From Siphlonurus alternatus (taxonomy: Eukaryota; Arthropoda; Insecta; Ephemeroptera; Siphlonuridae), in assembly GCA_949825025.1 (NCBI GenBank), contig OX463784.1, forward strand, positions 17,054,124-17,118,123: DNA of 64,000 nucleotides, written 5' to 3'. Below the pieces are notes generated by a model that saw nothing but the letters and a program-made list of their open reading frames with translations, had not been told where the DNA came from and made no database searches. This document shows, in pieces, positions 24,603 to 36,784 of the stretch; position 1 is the stretch's first letter, and each line of letters begins with the position of its first letter. The position numbers and the translations under genes were made by a program.

Positions 24603-27436
24603 CAATGAGGACTATTTTTTGGAAAATATTTAGATCACATATTTTTTATACTAGAAAGCATTTTGTATGCTTTGTTCTGGTTTTTCATAGAACTCGTTAT
24701 AAACTTTTTTCTAAAAAGTAAAACCCATTTTACTTATACAAACAAAAAGAGCACTAACATTAATGAATGAATTATTAAAACTTGCCTCAAAAACCATTAT
24801 AATATTAATAATATAATGCTTCTTGGCTTTGAATATTTATGGACTCCTATTGAAATGTCGTAATGAACTTTCTCTATTATAATATTTCTCTGTGAGATGG
24901 ATATCATACATGGTATTATTTAGTATAAAGCTATATAAGCCTATATATGAAGTACGCCGTGGCTAATTAAGGTGGTTTTACATATGCGACGGCCGCGATT
25001 TTGACGAAATCGACGTAAAATCTCATGCATGAAGCGAAGTGAGTTTAATCAGCTGATTTTATGGTATTCCCACCGTCCTATCAAAACCAATATATGTAAT
25101 ATAGAAACACGGAATGGCTGGTTCATCATTAAAGCACAGTTTTAGAGGAAAATAAGTTTTTTATTTATAGCAGAAGACCCCTAAATGAGAAGAGTTCTAA
25201 AAAAAAAAAACACCTGGATGATGTTAGACAAACGGGAAAACCAGTAAAAAAAAAATAGCTTTAGTAATTAATGAGAAATTTTTCAAAATTACTATAGCAT
25301 TTTGACTTTAAAAAATGCCACCAATAAACACGTATATAATAAAGTTTCTATTTGCTTCGTTGCAATTTCGCATGTTGTGGTGACAAAATCATATCAGTGT
25401 ATATAAATAAAGTATATTTGGCTACGATATAGGCTTTTAAAGTAACTACAGTATATTAGCATCGCGGTGCTCCATATAAATACAACTTTATTCTGTGTGT
25501 TCAAAGTTTCAGACAGGTAATTTAGGTCTATTGTATCATTGCTACCATTACTTTGTATAATTTCTACTATACTTTGAGATAATTGAGATGAAACGGTTCA
25601 AACAAAACTTTTTGCACATAAAATTATCATATATTCGTATACATATCGTATATTATAAATATTAAGCTTTAAAATTGCAATGTTAAGGTATACAAACCGT
25701 ATTAAACGTTAATTATTTTTTTTGAGTCAAAAAGGAAAAAAAAAAAAAGTGGACAAAATTTTGGCTCTAAATTTTAAAATATATAGATATTGGCTTTTAT
25801 CAAAAGAAAAAAAAATATTCAATGTAGTGAGATTTTTTTGTGGTGTGCCATATTATATTTTCCTTTTATTTATATTTCGCCATATACTACAGACTGTAAA
25901 TAAAAATATTCTAAATAATCACGGTTATATTTTTTTAGAAGCACCATTTTTGGTCACAGGGGAAATATTGTTTAGTAAACAAATATTTGCAAAAATGTGA
26001 CATTTTCTGTTCACAATAGACTATTCTACCCTTGGGTTTCATACATTAAAATCTACGCAATGAAAACTTCGCATGCACACACATAATATACTGTATATTT
26101 TACAGCAACTCTACAAAATATTTTATTATTACAATTTGTATAATGAGTTTTTATTTTTAAATGTAACCGTTTGACAAATAAAACCTTTTTGTATATTAAA
26201 TTATTAGTTATTATAGCAATTTAAAAACAAAAGTGTCCTATTTAAATATTTTTTTTAATATTATAATGATGACAAACCCATTAAGTTAATGTTAGTTTAT
26301 GTAAATTAAAATCTGATTAAAAAGTTACCCTTGTGTTTCATATTGTGATGATTTTTGTTCAGTTTATATCCCCGTTGATTATCTTTCTACACGTTAAATC
26401 GAGATAAAGCACGACTTTGAGTGATTACTGTTTATAAAACGCCTACAGAGTACAGAGTGAAAAGTAATTTGCTAATAATGCAATAAATACTTGACAAAAA
26501 AAAAAAAGGCATTAATTTCCTGTGATATTTTTTTCTACTACATTATTTAGATAAAAAATAATTGAAGGAATTTTGTCAATAACGATGGATGAACAGTTGT
26601 AAGGAATGGAGAAAAGGAATCCAAAATATTTTATTGACAATCAAGACATCTTAAAGGGAAGAGACGAAGATCAACAATATAATTAAAGTTTTTTTATCGG
26701 AATAAAAAAAAATCCAATAGTTAAACTTTCATTGTTTTCACGCTCTTTAAAAATCTCATTTATTGATATTGATTAATGAAATAAATTAATAAAATTCTAT
26801 TAGCAAACAAATTCAGATTTAACAAAAAAAAACAATTTAACATAGCTGAAGATAAATGGAAGCAATAATATATTTTTTTTCTCGTATATTTGGCCCTCCC
26901 TGTTGAAAATTATAATGTGAATACGTTCACTATCATATAATACAAATGTGCGTAAAAAAAAATGAACTGTCACATACCCTTTAACCAAGAGCAATAATGT
27001 CAATTAACTGTCATAGGAACTGCCAAGTTCAGTAAAATGCAAATAAAAATATTAATATTATTTATTATTAAATATACGCGTATAATTTTTGGACCAGACA
27101 ATTTTTAAAAACTGCATGTCGCAGCTGCATGGTGTTAAAAGTAAATGTTAATAGTAAAATATATTATTTTATATAAATTTTTCAAGATCTCGTATACTGA
27201 AATATCAAATTTGCACAATATATATTTAAGAATAAAAAAATTACAGACAATAATTTATGAAAGTAATCTGTAATGTTCTATATAGAATAAATCATCGACT
27301 TTATAATTTTGCAAAACTAGACACCTAGCTTAATTAATCACTGAATGGTGTATATTAATTAGTCATATATGTTTATAAGTTGAGCTCTTCAGGTACAGGG
27401 ACAGTAAAAAGTAACTCACTGCTACATGGAATGTAA
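24603..27436. other. Stretch without supported genes
   Basis: AT-rich. A half-element at 24971-25035 (AAGGTGGTTTTACATATGCG, then CGGCCGCGATTTTGACGAA) resembles the CG-rich Harbinger-like ends at 21914 but has no visible partner end. Bases 25722-26000 are open on the plus strand but look like random AT-rich sequence. Confidence 0.55.
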
Positions 27437-27655
27437 TACAGTCAAATCAATTTGACATTCCATCCGGAAGCAGCCGGAAGTGTGAAGTTTGCTGCTCTTC
27501 TGTTTGTACTTCAGTTTTGAAACTTAACATAGAGGTTTGCAGTTTAAGTGCTGACTTATGTGTAAAACTACAACACTGAAATAAGAATTGATAGATCAGA
27601 AACATTACACTTCCGGCTACTTCCGGAAGGAATATCATGTAAATCTGACTATAGT
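27437..27655. mobile_element. MITE family D, copy 1
   Basis: Inverted ends: ATTCCATCCGGAAGCAGCCG at left, CGGCTACTTCCGGAAGGAAT at right, with outer TACAGTCAAAT against GACTATAGT. The arms extend inward (TTCAGTTTTGAAACTTAAC, ACAACACTGAAATAAG). Further copies at 52595, 52880 and 53893. It is intact here and serves as the reference for the two nested copies. Confidence 0.88.
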
Positions 27656-28521
27656 ATATTAGTTTAAAACTTAAAACAAAATAGCAGACATTTAAAGACA
27701 AAATGGAAATTTTAATGCATTTATCCATACATTATATTTGCATAATGAACAAATTTCGATTAAAATAAATAACATTAATTTACACCAGCACACTCATGGC
27801 ATGAATTGAGTTATAAAATAATTAATTGCATTAGTATCCAAATTGGATTTTCATGAGAATAAACTTTAAATTTTCTATGATTTTCATTTCCTTAAGAGTC
27901 ATTAATCTTGTGATAATCTGAATTCAATAGTAAAATTATATAATTAGTTTCCCTCTAAGCTGAAACTAATTGAAGTTATTTTATAATAAGAAGTTTTATA
28001 TTATAGTATCGATTCATTTTTTTTTAACATTTACAATTAATATCGGAGTAAGAATCATCTCATATTATACACATAAATTCCTATTGTAAAATAAGGAAAC
28101 GTCATAATTCCATTAGTATTCAGGATATAAAAGGGTGCAAATTCAAATTGGAAGGCCAAGTGATGGTTTTGATGAGAAATACTTGTAAATTTGTACCCTT
28201 TCCCTTTCACCAAACATTTATTCAATCATACATATATACATGTGTTCGTTTGCAATATTGTTCACACATTTCACGCATGAAACCATTAAAATTTATACAA
28301 CCAATGGTCCCAATGGATGTATCCATATATAATTATAACATGTGCGCTAAAAAAGGATACGTACAAATTTAATAAAAATGTAGAACTGTTTGGATATCCT
28401 CAAGACACCCAAAGTGTACACGTACACTTTTTTATTGTTTAAGTGCACTTCTAATTTATTTTCCATTTTACGTAAAATTGGAAGCATGAAAACTACATTA
28501 AATGTATTGTATGTAACTTAA
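27656..28521. other. Stretch without supported genes
   Basis: AT-rich sequence. I see no repeat, RNA gene or convincing coding region in it. Confidence 0.5.
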
Positions 28522-28682
28522 ACCCTGACCAAGACTGTTTCGGAATCGGAATCTCGACCAATCAGAAATTTTTAAATTGACGATTACTATAATTACTAAA
28601 GTGAATTGGAAATTTTGAATTTTCTGATTGGCCGAGAGCTTTTCCATCCCGATCGATTCCGAAACAGTTTTGCTGGACAGTG
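28522..28682. mobile_element. Foldback MITE with CTGTTTCGGAATCG arms
   Basis: Left AAGACTGTTTCGGAATCGG and CGACCAATCAGAAATTTT; right GATTCCGAAACAGTTTTGCT and AATTTTCTGATTGGCCGAGA. The arms pair over most of the 160 bp. Single copy in this window. Confidence 0.8.
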
Positions 28683-29400
28683 CTTTATTTTATTAATGAT
28701 TAACTCGATAGAGTTTTAAGTTTTAATTATCGAAAAACTGAAAGCAATCGAAACTCGGACAAAGAATTCTTAAAAAAATTATTTTGGAATTTAAACTGTG
28801 AAATAAAATTTGCTATAAAAAAAACTATAAAAAAAATAGAAAACATTTTTGTTGGGTATGTTCCATAAAAATGAATTTAGGATACAGAATATGGGCTATT
28901 AAAAAACAAAACATACACTAGGTTTTTAGTGCTAAAAAATAAAATATATATAAGATTTTTTTTCAGTACAAAGCACATTCATAATATACACAAAAAAAAA
29001 TTGGCAAACTTTCAAACATTCTTTAAACCAAAATGCATAAGAATATATCAGTTTAAAAAATTATCTTATAATTTAGCATCCAAATAAAATTTTAATTACA
29101 AAGGATTAATATTAAAGTCAAAAGCATGGAAGAACATGCTCTAGATTTTATGAATAATAAGTACGTAATCTGAATATTTTATTACAACGAAATTAACAGC
29201 AAGATTTAAAATAAAACTGGAATATAAAATTATTTTAAGGTTTAAAAATTACTACGCAAATTAACTCAAATTTGTGCACAAAGTGTGGTTTTATCACATA
29301 AAATACTGCTATTTTATGTGGATAAACATAAAATAATGTTTTGTTTTAATTTAATTACAGCCAAACACGCGCTGCTAAAATAATTATGATGCTATTTTAA
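28683..29400. other. Stretch without supported genes
   Basis: AT-rich. It may contain decayed upstream parts of the LINE that becomes readable at 29401, but no frame supports that. Confidence 0.45.
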
Positions 29401-30311
29401 ATAAACATTTATATTTACACCCCAAGAATAACAATACAAAATAAAAACATACAAAAATGCCTGGAAACAACTTATTTGGGAGTTAAAATTACTGAAAACC
29501 TAAACTGGGGAGCTCATATTAACTCAAAAGCAAAAAGTATAGCATCAGGTATACACGCACTTAGAAACATTAACAAAAAGGTATCAGAAAATGTAAACAA
29601 ACAACTATATTACGCCCATGTTCATTCACATCTATGTTATGCAATAATACTCTGGGGAGGCTCAAAGGAAGCTGAAAAATTGTTCTCTCTTCAGAAAAGC
29701 GCACTGAAAGTTGTATACCAGCTTAAAAAAATGGAGTCTTGCAAATCCACATTTATTAAACAAAAAATTCTAACACTGCCCTGTATATATATACTTGAGT
29801 GCTGCAAATTTGTACGAAAGCAGCCTGATCTATTTAAAACAAACGCCACAGTACATAACCATAACACACGAATAAAAAATGACCCCCACCTCCCCAAAGA
29901 TGTTAATTCCCCCCACTACTCGTTAACAAATATATACAATAAACTGCCAACAACAATGAAAAGTATTGAGTGCAACTTAAAATTTATAAACGAAGTCAAA
30001 AAGTTTTTACTTGTTAATCAATTTTACTCAGTAAAGGAGTATTTAACTTTTAAATTTCTGCACTAGGACAATGCTAAATACAAGCAAATACTTCTAAACT
30101 ATTATAAAATAAACTACACGTATGTATAACTAACAGATTTTTGTTTTGTTTTGTTCCATTTTTAAATTACTGCAATATGTATATTTATGTAAACTTAAAT
30201 TAATTTAATTTCTAGCTAGACGTAAGATTTAGATTAAGAAAAAACTTTTGTACCTCTATGTTGTATTATGTACAGCCACACGAGGAAATAAATAAATAAA
30301 TAAATAAATAT
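29401..30311 (+). pseudogene. 5'-truncated non-LTR retrotransposon: reverse transcriptase C-terminus plus 3' UTR
   Basis: An open frame from 29401 to the stop at 30064-30066. It reads INIYIYTPRITIQ, then TTYLGVKITENLNWGAHI, YYAHVHSHLCYAIILWGG, SLQKSALKVVY, ILTLPCIYILECC, HNHNTR, YNKLPTTMKSIE and KKFLLVNQFYSVKEYL. This is the usual ending of jockey/CR1-group LINE polymerases after the catalytic palm (YLGV..D..L.W, LWG, LQK.A, LYNKLP, FYS..E). The catalytic YADD region is absent, so it is dead. A 3' UTR of about 220 bp ends in AAAT repeats (30287-30311), the LINE tail. The frame is intact for some 220 codons, so the insertion is fairly young. No intact copy is present. Confidence 0.88.
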
Positions 30312-30532
30312 TCAATCATTAATTTTTGTACATTTTTGAGTTAATTATAATTTCTATAATAGTTTAAACCAAAATTGTAATTTGATAAATATAGATATCA
30401 GGGATTATCTTAATTAATGGCATAGCTAAAATACATTTTGATCGAATTGGTACTAATAAACACTTACAATGAAATAATTCTATTGCTTCTTTTTAAACAC
30501 ATACATTACTGCACTTTTGAAGATTTTTTTTT

Positions 30533-30605
30533 ATTTTTTTTTTTTACAAAGATACACCCCTATGAGCTTGGAGCTCCAGGCGGATATATATAAAGGGCAG
30601 GGAAT
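30533..30605 (-). mobile_element. 5S-headed SINE, 3' tail fragment
   Basis: A T run on the plus strand followed by ACAAAGATACACCCCTATGA and GCTTGGAGCTCCAGGCGG, the same as the 3' end of the 24109 copy (ACAAGGATACACCCCTAAGA). Only the last 70 bp remain. Confidence 0.75.
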
Positions 30606-31277
30606 ATTAAATAATAAAAAATATCAATGTATTGAGTGCTTAAATAAAGTTTAAATGATATAAAGTAAACAAAATACGAACTTATATGGAAGTGATATGA
30701 ATAAATTACAATAAAAATTTGGTACAGCGAATTTTAAAATGAAACTTCAGTAACAGTTTTAGAGAAAATAAATTAATCCCGCGGTTTAACGAAATGCATA
30801 AACTTTTCACAAAAGAAAGTTTCATTTTAATAAAGATATACAAAGAATATGCGATAAAAGTGAATAAAAGATTGAAAATATATATAAAATAATGAATGAA
30901 ATAAACATTCTTCCTAGTAACACAAATGCAGTAAATATAAGATTTATGTGAAGGAGATTTTATTCTTTTCCAGTATAGTCTCCAGCTGTGAACTAACATT
31001 AAAAAAAGACAACAGCAGCTTGACAGTATACTAGCACACAAGAGAAAGGGTTGGAATCATCCCGCCTTGAAATGGACTGAGCATTGGACGAGCTATTTAT
31101 TGCCATTATATACAGAAAAAAATAAGGAGGCGCTTTAAGATCTGTATAATATCTTGGGGACGTGCCATAGCAGCAGTTCATGCAGAAAGAAATAAGATCA
31201 CCTTTTTACAATTTACGCGTACCTTATGTGTCAAAATTCAGGTCGAGCTAAGCTCACAGGTGCCTATTAATGTATAA
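30606..31277. other. Stretch without supported genes
   Basis: AT-rich. Minus-strand open stretches at 30706-31181 have no recognisable features or splice context. Confidence 0.45.
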
Positions 31278-31416
31278 TTGGGGGCATTCACAAAGCACTT
31301 TAACCCCACTTTAGCCCCAAGTTTTATCCCTGGTACTAAACTTGGTGCTAAACTAGGAGCTAGACATGGTTAGCTCCTAATGTCTAGCTAATGTCTAGCT
31401 AATGTCCCCCAATATG
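31278..31416. mobile_element. MITE family G, copy 2
   Basis: Starts ATTGGGGGCATTCACAAAGC and ends GTCCCCCAAT. The left arm matches the copy at 16107 (CTTTAACCCCACTTTAGCCC). The right arm is shortened, with TAATGTCTAGC repeated three times instead of the expected complement. Decayed copy. Confidence 0.8.
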
Positions 31417-31738
31417 TTTAATATTTTACCCATAAACTGTATTATTCTATACTATACTTGTACAACTGTAATGAACAATAAAAAAATGTGCTTATTGTTC
31501 CCCCAAGTACATCCCTCTTATATTATATACAATGATATTCCCAAAATTCAAAAGCATTTTTTTCCGTCAGAGGAAGCCACCATTTATAGTGGTACTCACT
31601 ATATATATTATTATAATATTTCTATTTGACCCTCAATGAAGGGTTTTAAAACTAGAAAACACTCCTTTTCTAATATGCACTTTACAAAACGAAAGCAAAA
31701 TGTGCTTTAACGAAAAAAAATGCAACGAGTTTAAATTG

Positions 31739-31858
31739 TATATATATATATATATATAATTTTAAACTTCTACCGTGTTTACCCGCCAAGACAAGAAAAT
31801 ACTAAAATACTGCCAATGTCTGTAAGTTGAAAAACTTACTATATGTCATCTTCATATA
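31739..31858. repeat. TA tract plus rearranged copy of the 19200 repeat
   Basis: A TA run (31739-31757), then segment X in inverted orientation (31758-31799, the exact complement of 19200-19241), then segment Y in direct orientation (ACTGCCAATGTCTGTAAGTT onward). See the finding on the flipped segment. Confidence 0.85.
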
Positions 31859-33636
31859 TAATATATAATTTCTATTAAATAATAGAGCTCTAGCTTTTTT
31901 ATTTCATATGTGTTAAAATACATTATGTTATAAAGTATGTTACAAAAATTCAAACTTTCTAGATGCACATGCCCAATATTTTTGACAGTAAATTACATTC
32001 AAATCTCAAAAAAACTCAAAAACTCGAAAAAGCTAAAAAAAAAATGTCATAAAAATATATCCTTTTAAATTATTCTTAAAGTAAACAAAAATCTACAATG
32101 CATAGACCTAAATAAAAGCACATACAAGTATAATAAATTACAATATGCATTTCAGTATATGCTTAGCCATTTTTTATATTCATTTTCAAATTTATTATAA
32201 TGCAACTCCCAACATACACTCCGGAATGTTCATTAATTTCATTGACCCCCCCCCTTCTTCTATTGTTACAATGACAGGTATATAGCGGAAACAAACGTTG
32301 TCCAGTATACGGATACGCCTGACCGGAACTGGTCCAGGAAACTACTACATTTGTGAGGTGATGAAGGTATAGCAAGTTTGTTACATGTCTACACAGGTAA
32401 ACAAAGGAAAGAACAAACAACCTTTGCCAGCATTGTTGTGAAAACATGACGAGTCTATGTAAACAGAATATATTCTCTACTCTAGCGTATTATCATTAAA
32501 ATCGTGTATATGAGGCTATACAATCTAGTCTATATCTATTCTACCGTAAATTTCAATATGTTTTAAAATATATATTAAATTTTACTTTGTAAATTTTGTT
32601 TGTATAATATTATCAAAGGATTGTAATTATAATAACGTAAGATATTATTTTCATAAAGCAAATAATGACATCAGTTTTATGAGAGAAAAATATACTAAAA
32701 TATTAAATTTATTACTAATAATTGGTGTTATTTTTTACTTCACTTTCTTAAAATTACATTTATTTGTACAAATCCATTAATTTATGCATGGTTCACAAGT
32801 TTACGATTAATCAAGATGTATTGTGGGAGGTAAGAAGTGTAAAATATATTGTACAATTGTACATAATATAAAAACAGAATTAAAAAATAATTATGATTTT
32901 TTTCTAAACAATTGGTCAAAATTCATTCTATCTTATACATATTTATTTGATTTTCCATTCATGTTTTGCAGTTTTTTTAAAAAGCTGAATAATACATTGT
33001 TGGCTATTTTAATCCTAATTTTATGGGAAAATATGGTTTTGTTTACACTTATATTATATGGTAATTTATTTCATCATTATTATTATATATGCATTTAATA
33101 ATACATATTTTTATTTTTTTAATATCAGATTATATTGTCCAATAATAATATAAGTGTCACATAAATAAAAAGCTAGTAAAAAATAATATACGAGATATTA
33201 AATGTAATTAAAATTCAAAGCGAAACACGTATTGATTTATTACCTTTTTTACAATTACAATTCAAATAAAGAATTGTAAAAATATCAAAACATTTACGTG
33301 ATCTCAGAAAATCCACTATTAAAAAAAAAAATGTTTAAAAATATAAACGTCAATCCTCTTTATATTGAGGCATATTTTTCATCATTTAAAGATGAGGATT
33401 CTAACATTTGTTAGAAATGGTGTTACATTGTTTTTATATTTAAGTCACGAAAGCAGGGAGATGGAGAATATATAGCCGCATAATCATCGAACAATAAGCT
33501 CTAGTTGGAACATTTCCAAAAGGCGTTTGGAAGACATCAAAATACAGTTAGATCGATACTAAGACCGGATCTTTCTCACCTTCCAGCAAATTTATATGAA
33601 ATTCCCCCCACAATAAGCTCACTTCAGGCCCACCTT
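31859..33636. other. Stretch without supported genes
   Basis: AT-rich. No repeat or gene recognised. Bases 32200-32440 are slightly richer in G and C, with a C run near 32247. Confidence 0.5.
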
Positions 33637-33794
33637 AGGTCTGTTCATAAATAACCCTGCTCGGAGTACTCTAAACAGGGTCTTCTTGGGTTTGTGAACA
33701 AAAACTGACATCATTTTGCACTGCACTACACTCCACCTTCTGAGCTGGTATAGGCAAGGTGTACTCCGAGCAGCTAGGGTTTACAAACAGACCT
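33637..33794. mobile_element. Foldback MITE with AGGTCTGTT ends and CTT duplications
   Basis: Left AGGTCTGTTCATAAATAACC and CTGCTCGGAGTACTC; right GGTGTACTCCGAGCAG and TTTACAAACAGACCT. CTT stands immediately outside both ends, a candidate 3-bp target duplication. 158 bp. Confidence 0.85.
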
Positions 33795-34815
33795 CTTGTA
33801 TTTCGTTACTGAAACCTTGTAGTCACAGGGTTGAAATTGCGCTTTTCTTACTGTTTTTGCTTCTCGTCTATTATTTTAACCCATAACCGGAAGTAAAAAA
33901 TGACGTAATTTCGAGCGTAATTTAACAGGTATAGAACTATAGAGGTTTATTTAATACAAGTAAGAATATTGACCTAAAGTAAAATTTCAGTATAATTAAA
34001 TAACAACAGGACCTTTCAATTCCAGTTATTTCCATTTATATATAATATATATATTGTATTATTTTTAAGAACTCATCATAGTTTCAAATTCTGAATCTAT
34101 TGTTAAGAACCTTATATTAATACAACTATATATAACAGTGAGAGAAAGATAAAGCAGACAGCAAAAAGCGTGTCAACAGAATATATTATAAACAGATTTA
34201 ATCATAAGGATTAGTCCTACATAGGATGACAATATCTCATAAGATCTAGTTTATTGTTAGGAGAATTCAGGTGAGTGTGAATACGCGTATATATGTAAAA
34301 TAAATACTTTTATAAATATTTGGCATGTGTTACATGTGATGACGATAGTTCCATATAATAATGTACACATGATATCAGAGTTAATAATTATTAAAACTGT
34401 TTTCATTGATTTGGAATAAAAAAAATGTCAATACAAATTACAAATAACGTTTAAGAACAATTTTACATTGATGAAGATTGGAGTATTATTTTTTTCCTTA
34501 TGACTTGTATATTATAATTATTATTATTGTTATAAATGTTATAATTTATCAGTTACATATTATTCATAATCTAAAATGAATGGAATAATATATGTCATGT
34601 ATGAAAATTTAATTGTATTTTAATCAAAATAATTTCGTTATTAATTAAAACCGTATATATATAACTAGATAGCTAAATGTTTGCTTAATTCATAATATTA
34701 TACTATACAAGCATTTACTAAGATATTGATTTTATTAAAGGGTGAATTAAAACTGCTTGAAGATAATATTTTAAATAGTTAAGTATCGCATTAAAGACAT
34801 GCATAGAACTGAATG
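33795..34815. other. Stretch without supported genes
   Basis: AT-rich sequence with no recognised features. Confidence 0.45.
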
Positions 34816-35133
34816 GAGTATCGGTATCGACCTCATTTTTTTATTGCAGAAATGGATAGAGGGTACAAAGTTATGCTACCCTGATTTTTTTCAGATTTTT
34901 TTGAAACCAGGAATTATTTTTAAAAATTATTAACAGTCCTTTTTGTGACGTCACGCGGCGGCAAGTCCTATCTTTTTCTTAAGGAGCGGCGTCTCGTGAC
35001 GTCACGAAAAGGACTTTCAATAATTTTTTAAAAATAGTTCCCCGGTCTCAAAAAAATCTGAAAAAAATCATGGTAGCATAACTTTGCACCCTCTATCCAT
35101 TTCTGCATTAAAAAAATTGAGGTCGATACTCTA
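34816..35133. mobile_element. Modular palindromic element family B, copy 2
   Basis: Near-complete palindrome. Outer GAGTATCG..ATCGACCTCA; inner ATTGCAGAAATGGATAGAGG, GTTATGCTACCCTGATTTTT, GGAATTATTTTTAAAAATTA; centre TGTGACGTCACGCGGCGGCA to CGTCTCGTGACGTCACG. The right half repeats the left in reverse. Its closest relative is 57173-57469. Confidence 0.92.
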
Positions 35134-35187
35134 TTAATTTGGAAACCTGTCTTCTTCCAATTTTGCTTTTCTAGAACTTGATTGAAT

Positions 35188-35478
35188 TAAAGTACAAAAC
35201 TTCACACTTAACTTTTAGATGCTGAATTGGTTTCAGTACTTTATATCAGTACATAATTGTTTTAATTTCATCTTACTTCCAGCACTTGTGACCAATAAAC
35301 TTTTGACAAAAATAAAAGTAAAAAACTTGACTTTCTTTTTTTCAGTACCAAATTTGCAGTTAGAATTAGATTAAGTGGCTCATTGGTCAAAGTGCTGGAA
35401 ATAAGATGAAATTAGAACAATTATGTACTGACATAAAGTACTGAAAACAATTTAAAAGTTTAGTGTTTTGCAACTATT
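35188..35478. mobile_element. Foldback element with arms of about 110 bp
   Basis: Left TTTCAGTACTTTATATCAGT, ACATAATTGTTTTAATTTCA, CTTACTTCCAGCACTTGTGA; right TTGGTCAAAGTGCTGGAAAT, AAGATGAAATTAGAACAATT, ATGTACTGACATAAAGTACT. It sits 55 bp after the previous element. Single copy here. Confidence 0.85.
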
Positions 35479-36700
35479 ACACTGTTCATCACATTTAATA
35501 TGGTTTACGACATTAGATATTTGTAACGTTTTCCATCATTGGTTAACAATTTAAAACGAACCAAGTCAAAGACATCCAAACATACGCGACGATGGTATCA
35601 GTTGTGCAAATATTTAATAAGACAATGGAAAAACAATGCAAAATTGCAGAAATTTAACATGTGGTGAATTTCTATTTGTCTCCTGTCTATAACATGCTAT
35701 CTTTTTAGAACAGCAAAAATAGAGAAAAGTTCTTTTCTAGCTCTTTATTTTTTTTTTTTATTAAGGTCTAACCTTTCAAAATGTCAAAAAAGTCAATATA
35801 TATTATTCATACTGTATAAACGAAACTCGTTATTCTGCAAATCGTTTCAATTTTTAATACAACTCTCCACATTTTTTTTATGTTTTTTATAAAGTAAAAA
35901 AAAAAAATTGCCATCCTTTTGAATTATTTAACATACAAAAATGGTCTCTCATAGTGATCTTTTCACGTATGAGCTTCAATGTTGTATCAACAGAACTACC
36001 ATCTCATATATTTTCTGCGGGTGACAGTATCAACATGAAAATCATTGATAATTTATAATATATTTAATTTAATAATAAATCGTCGTCTCAGAATACAAGT
36101 GATATATACACCATGAAGATTTTATGCGAATATAGGCTTTATGTGCATGTGACATAAGGTATGTAATTACAACAAAATCTTCCGATGCAGGAGACTTTGT
36201 GAATGTAGTTTTGAGTTTTATTCATTAAAATTTCATCCATATCCTCTAAATGGTAACATTGATTATTATTATTATTATTATTTTGGCTTAATATTATATT
36301 GTAAACACTGTACCAACGGTGGCATAAATTTCTTTTACACGCACCGGTTATATTCGTTGTGGAAATGATAGCTGACACTGTGGTCTTTATAAAGCACGAC
36401 AGAAGACAGAATATAATCAACATTGCCACATTTTAGTTGCAGTTGCTGGCAGTTGACCTTAAAATGGCTTAGAATTTCATGCTACCTGCATGCCCCCGTA
36501 CATATATAATAATATGTTCCCTTAGTTACTCAAGGCAAATGATGGGATGACTCCATGACCGCAAATCCTTTCATTCTGACCTGTTATATGTTATATCCTA
36601 ACATGGTTACATAAAAAGATAAATTTCCATGGCTGATTTTCTTTTTACTCGAATTTTGCACTCTTGCTTTGAAATTTTTTAAGGCCATCTTTATAAACAA
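35479..36700. other. Stretch without supported genes
   Basis: AT-rich. A 96-codon minus-strand frame (36429-36139) with a hydrophobic start is discussed among the findings. Its last third overlaps a small repeat also present near 5787. Confidence 0.45.
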
Positions 36701-36784
36701 TACTATCAGAACGAAAAATGTGTACCCCTCTCCTTATGGAAATTGTATGCTATTCAGGGGTACGCCTTTTTGGTTCTGATAGTA
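36701..36784. mobile_element. 84-bp hairpin element
   Basis: TACTATCAGAACGAAAAATG at left and CTTTTTGGTTCTGATAGTA at right, with GTACCCCT..AGGGGTAC inside. Small MITE-like hairpin. Confidence 0.8.

Noticed and set aside
29691..29897. Minus-strand frame inside the LINE
   Set aside because: Shadow of the reverse transcriptase frame on the other strand.
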